Assembly: GCF_035920445.1 (NCBI RefSeq)
Contig: NZ_CP109162.1
Coordinates: forward strand, 496,001-560,000
Direction of reading: 5' to 3'
Origin: Nocardia sp. NBC_01730
GTDB taxonomy: Bacteria; Actinomycetota; Actinomycetes; Mycobacteriales; Mycobacteriaceae
DNA: 64,000 nt
In this document: positions 56,801-62,800 of the stretch, in pieces
How positions within the stretch are numbered: the stretch's first letter is position 1
Layout of the letters: every line of letters starts with the position of its first letter
The notes under the pieces: generated by a model
What the model saw: only the letters and a program-made list of their open reading frames with translations
What the model was told of the DNA's origin: nothing
Databases searched by the model: none
Program-made: the position numbers and the translations under genes

Positions 56801-59800
56801 TGCGCCGTCAGCGGAACAGGACATGGCCCTTGCCGACGTCGAGCAAGGGGGACTGTGGTTGGGTCGCTACACCGATCTGACGGTGGACGAGCTGCTCGAC
56901 CTGTCCCTCGACAAGATCCGGGCGTTCTTCGGCGGCCGCGGCGACGGATTTACCATCCAGCTCGACAGATTGGAGCGGGCGGGCAACGGCGGTGTGCGGC
57001 TGATCTTTTGGCTGGAGCTCGACAATGGTGTGCGGAAGCCGCTCGTCTGGCAGTTCGGACCCGGCAACGATGGCCAGATCACCCAGTTCTCCCCCAGCTC
57101 TTTCCACGGGCCGGACGCGGACGACGTTGCCGCCGCTGCGCGGGCGCTGTCGATCGAGACGGGCGCGTGGCTGGACGAGATGCGGCCAGCAGTCGCACTG
57201 AGTGGTGGGTCCGAGGAATCCGGCCCGGAATCATCGTCGGAGTCGAAGTGGGAATCCGAGCTGGGCGGCTCGGAGACTTCCGCGACTTCCGCGACGCCCG
57301 ACGACGCTACGGCAGCTGCGGGGAAGGCCAGCGAGATCGCCGCTGGGTTGGGCGATGGCGAGATGGCGCCCGTCATCGAAGATTCGGCGCCGAGTGTGCA
57401 GTTCACGCGTTCGGCCGGAACGATGCCCACCGGCAACAAGATTCGCGCCTACCTCGATGAGATCCTCCCGCCGGGCACGCCCGCCGCCGTAGTCGATGCT
57501 GTTGTGCGGCAGGTCGTGCGGTCGCTGGGGTCGCCGGGGTCGGTCGATGTTCGTGAACAATCCGAGGTTGCGATGTCGTGCGTCGACTCCGGTGGCGAAC
57601 CGGTGCTGCGGCTGGAGATCGACACCGCGGGGGCAGCCGAGACTGTCGATATTCCGCTGGTCGAAGAGAAGCCCGGTCGTCGAACGAATTTCGGCAGGGA
57701 TCCGAAGCGCAGCCATACCGGCCATCGACGGGAAGGCCGGAAATGGCGCGACGGTGATTCGGATGGCGATCCAGCGGCCCCCGCCGGTCTGAAGGTTAAT
57801 ACCGAGATCGATCGGACTTTCGACTCGCTTGAGCGTCGAGGTGTCGAGGTGTCGGGCCTTCGGTCGTTGGTTCCGAATGAAACGGTTGACGAGATCGTGC
57901 TTGGTGCGGATGCGGCTCTGGCCAAGTACCCGTGGCTCGGGCTCGATGGCATCGGCGTCGCCACATTCGTGCAGATGCGTCGCAAATTACCGTCGGCTCG
58001 CGAGGACGATGTCGTTTGGACGTATCAGGAGTCCGACGGCAGGGGTGGTGTTTCGACCCGGATCGTGTTCAACGAGGTTTTCATGAGCAACCGGGAATTG
58101 TTCACCGCCGCTGTGGCCGAAACCATTGGCTATGTCGCCGACAGTAGCGATCATCCCGGCCAGACGGCCGTGTACTACGAACTCGGGCGGGTGGCGTACT
58201 GGACCCACCAGCAACGAACCGAGAGCCGTGTCATGGATGTGCTGGTGGGGCGCTGCCATGGACGTCCCCGCGGCGACGTTGACTTCGTGCCGTGGTTCGA
58301 ATCGCAGTTCAGTGAGCGGTCGATCAATCCACGCACGACATCATTCGATCTGAACGAGGCGTGCCCCGAATCGTGGGCCACGATGGAGCTGGCACCTGCG
58401 CGCGCCACCGAGGGGCATGAAGCGATCCACGAGCTGATGGGTGGCCATCCGGCTGACCAGGCCGAATCGACGGAGTCGTCGCGAGAACAGCGGGAGAAGC
58501 TGCCCGACAGCGCACCTGGCGAGGGCACAAATCGAGACGACGAGACCGATACCAGGGTGGGTGGCGGACCTGAGGGTGGGGCCAGTCGTACGGACCGGCT
58601 GGGCGGTTGGAGTGGTCGTGACCGCAAGATGATGCGGGGGCCGCAGGGGCACCCCGATATGCGCAGGTTTCCGGAGAATGTTCCGCCTGAGGACGGGCTG
58701 GAGGGTCATTCGGAGCCGTCAGCGGATACCGATGTTCCCGTTACTGAGGTTGCCTCCGACGCAACGATGGCGGACGAGCAGCTCTGGAGCGTGCGGGTTT
58801 CCCAGGCATGGGACCCGGCGGTCGAAGGCTCGCTGTCCGACCGGGGGCTGACGCCGAATCAGATCCGGGCGGCTCGAACCGCGGTCCAGTTCGCGTTGTT
58901 CGCGCACGAAGGGTTCGCGGACGTCAGTGTCGGTGACGGTGCGACGGGCCCGGTGGTCATCGTGAACGCCACGGACGCTGACAACAACCCGGCGCTGACT
59001 ATGAGCTTCGACGGCAGCAAGCTGTCGTTGACGCTGCCGCTGGTGTGGGACAGTGCGTGGGCCAGTGAAGGCCGTATGTCGTTGATCCTGCTGGCCGACC
59101 AGTTGCTGGGTACCCCCGCGCTGTTTGCTCTGGGCGATCCGGATCGCGAGTACCTGTGGAACTCGTTGGCTGAACAGGAGATTGGTAGTCGGCGTGCGAT
59201 CGACGGCCGTCCCGCTGAGCTGGTTATGGCGCGAACCAATGATGGTGTGGTGCTTGAACTGCGGCCGACGGCCTCCGGCAACAAGGTTCTCGGGTCGTAC
59301 CAGGCCGTTGACGAAGGACTGTTCGTTGCGGAGGCCGATGACAGCAGCGGCGAATCCGGTGCCGACGTTGGTTCGGAAACCGATGGTGCCAGGGCGAAGC
59401 AGCAGATTGCTGACAGCATGCCGGACCGCGGATCCGAACTCGATCCGCTCGCTGTCGAGAAGGATTCGGTACGGCAGCAGATTCTCGAGGTGATGGGGGC
59501 GACCGAATGGGCTACTCCGGAGCAGATTCGCACGGTCGTGAAGTTGGCGGTCGTGCCGGCCGCAGAGGTGATGCACCGCACCGGCGGAGCGGTGTCGGTA
59601 CAGGTGGTGGATGACGGTGGGGTGCACTACGTATCAGTGCGCATATCCGGCGAGGGGGGCGCGCCGTGGACCGTGGGCTGGTCAACTGATGGTGGCTACT
59701 GGTATGACATCGATTACGCTTCTATCGATGGTCGACTCGAGGTATCCGTCAGTCCGAGCGGGCTGCTCGACGGCGTAGTTCAGCAGGGACCTGGCACGCC

Positions 59801-62800
59801 CCCGCTGTCGGAGATGATGGCGGACGTGTCCGCGGTACTTGGGGAGTACTTCCACGAGAACCGGGCGTTCCTCTCCACTGGTCCAGACGCTCAACCCGTG
59901 CCGGAGGGCGGTGCGTACGAGTATGTGGCGCTTCCAGAAGGGCTTGCTTGGCCGCTTGCCGCCGTGCTGGAGGAGTCCTGCACATGGATCGAGGTGGATG
60001 AGCACGGGTTGTTCCGAACTGCGGACGGCGAGCTATACAACAGCGGTCCAGACCTTACCAACTTCGTTCTCGCTAGTTCCTCGGGCACCTTCGTCACGTC
60101 GAAGTACATCCACGACTACCCGACGGCGGCATTGGCGTCCCGAGGCGACGGCGTCGCCGCATTCGGCGTGTGGGAGGTCGAGAACGGCCGGATCACAAGT
60201 GTCACTCCGTACAGCAAATTGTTCGAACACGCCCAATACGATCCAAAGTTCGTTGCTCAACTGTGCAATCAGCTGACGAAGCATGGCGTCGACCCGAGCA
60301 TAGTCCTCGAGCTGGATGTCTCGGGTAAACCTCAGGGGCGGTTGTGGTGGGACGGCGCTGAGGCGCCTGCAGTTGACGATCTGATCGACGGCGGGCTCAG
60401 TGCGGCCGAAGACATTTTCGCTGGGTTTGGGGATGACTTCTGGGTGCAGGTCACCGAAGTGACGTCAATACCAGATGGGGTGTCGGTTACTTTGACACTC
60501 AATCCAGTTAAGGGTGAACCGGGTCCAGTTGAGGATGAACCGGGCATCGTCACGATTCTGGTGCAGCGCAACAACAACGGCGGGACTGCCCAGTGCACCT
60601 CCGTAAACCTCGGCCACGAGTCTGAACGAGTCGCTGACATCCTGGACGCGATGACAGACCGCTTGGTTCCCTGGTTCGCCGCCAACGGCATCTCGTGGCG
60701 CGGAGACGAACTGGAACCAATCGGTACGGCAGCTGAGAGCGTCGACCCGCCTGCTGGCGAACCGGGCCACGATGTGCCTGCGGCAGAGTCGGGGGTGCCG
60801 GGTTTGCCATCGCCGGACACCGTGCGGCGCAGCGAGTTCAATGCCGCGGCACAGGGCACACTGGAGGTCGGTCCGCCGGTGCGTTCGGACTTCCATCCGC
60901 CGGCCGGACCGCCCGACGGGCGACCCACGCGCAGTTCCGGCGGACATCCGCGGCGGCCGGTGTCCCCGTCCACCGATGACGCTGCGCGGGCCGACCCTTT
61001 CACCGGCCGGGTGTCGCTGCTGGATGTGGTTCCGGGTCCGGCGGATCCGCCGACGTCGCCGAGCGAGCGGGAGGAGCTGGTGCGCGCCCGGCTGAGCGCC
61101 CGGCTCGGGCCGCTGCTGCCCTCCGGCGGGAACAACCCCGGATTCGGTCAGGCCGCCGATCTTTTGCTCCGGCTGCACAGTAGTGTGACCGCGGCTCCGT
61201 CGGCCATCGACGCGAAGATCGACACCGTCGCGGGTGTCCCCATTCTCCGGCTGACCGTCACTGTTCCCAAGGATCAGGCCAGGCATCGCGGCGAGATCAC
61301 CGACCTGCTGGGTTCTCATGCCCATGGGTTCGACATGGACGCCCGCGGAACCCGCCTCGTGGTGCGCTGTCAACTGTGGCTTACGCCTCCGGCTGTGCCG
61401 GATGCGACGATCATCGACGACGTCGGCGCCGACGACATGGCGCGCGAGATTGTCGAGGCCTGGAACGGCGGTCGTTCCCCTGTGTTCACCGGAGTCGACG
61501 AGCGAGGCAAGCAGCACAGTTTCCGGCCCGAGCATGTGCGCCGGGTGCGGCTGATCGGCAACGACGGCCGGCGGGCGGGTATCAGTTTCGGCACCCTGGA
61601 GCGGACCGAGTTCGCGCAGCGGTGGATGACCATGCCGATTCAGCAGCACCGGACCATGTTCACCCCGGTGCGGCACGTCGACACCTGGGACGGTCGACGG
61701 CAGGTCCGCGCGGATCCGGTTCCGGCGCCGTGGCCGTCGGATTCAATGCTCATCGACGCACACCACGATGAGCAAGGCTTCTGGATCCAGATCGAGGATC
61801 GGTTCGGCCGTGTCCGTGACATCGCCGTCGACGGTCGGACTTTCGGTCTGTTGGCGTCAGCCGATCCGGACGTGCGGGCCGCGACCACCGTGAACGTATG
61901 GTCGTGCGAGGCCGCCGCCGACTCGGACGGCGACGACGCGGTGACGGCGAACCATGACTCGGTGACAGCGCTGTCGGCGTCGGACGCCGAGGCGATGGTG
62001 GGCGCGTTGCGTGCCGCCGGGGTGGACGGCGACGTGTGTGTCTCGAGTCGGACGCTGTATCTGACGCTGACCAGATACGCGGATTCGGATGTCCCTGTCG
62101 GTGCCGGGATCGGCGCGGACGTCGAATTCGGTCCCGATGGCGCCATCGTCGCATCGCCGTGGACGGTGTACACAACGCCGGTTTCAGGCCGTGGCCGGCC
62201 GCCGAACCATCCCGGTCTGGGTGATGTGTCCGGCCCGCGCAGTCACGACGGAAGCGGACGCGGAGAGCCGCCAGGCAGGCGGTGGAGTGCCAATGGTGGG
62301 CGAGCCGCCGCGGTGGCGGCGACGGTCCGGCACCCCGCCGTCCGCTCCATGACCGAGGTCGGCGCGGCGGTGGACGCGGGTGCGACAGTGGTCGAGGTGC
62401 CGGTGAGCGTGACGGCCTCCGGCGAGGTGGTCGCCGACTTCGCCGACGGTGCGATGGACGTGGCTGCGGTGACCGAGTTTTGGGCTGAGCGTGGTGTGAC
62501 GTTGCATGTGCTGCTGGCCACCGCCGGTCTGCGCAGCGATCGAGAGGTGGCGGCCACGGTGAGCGCGTGCCTCAGCGCGCTCGCGGACCTCGAGGTGTCG
62601 TACGGGGTTTCGAGCAGCGACCCGCGCGTGTGGGATCACGTTCCCGAGGACGTGGACGTCGTGGCCCGGCTGACGCCGGAGGCGGTGGCCGCCCGCAAGC
62701 CCGACGTGTTCGATCGGGCGTTGCGGGCGGGTGCGCGCGAGATCGTGCTCGAGCCGGGGGTGCCGATCGACGGATCTGTCGTGATGCGTGCCGAGGGGAT

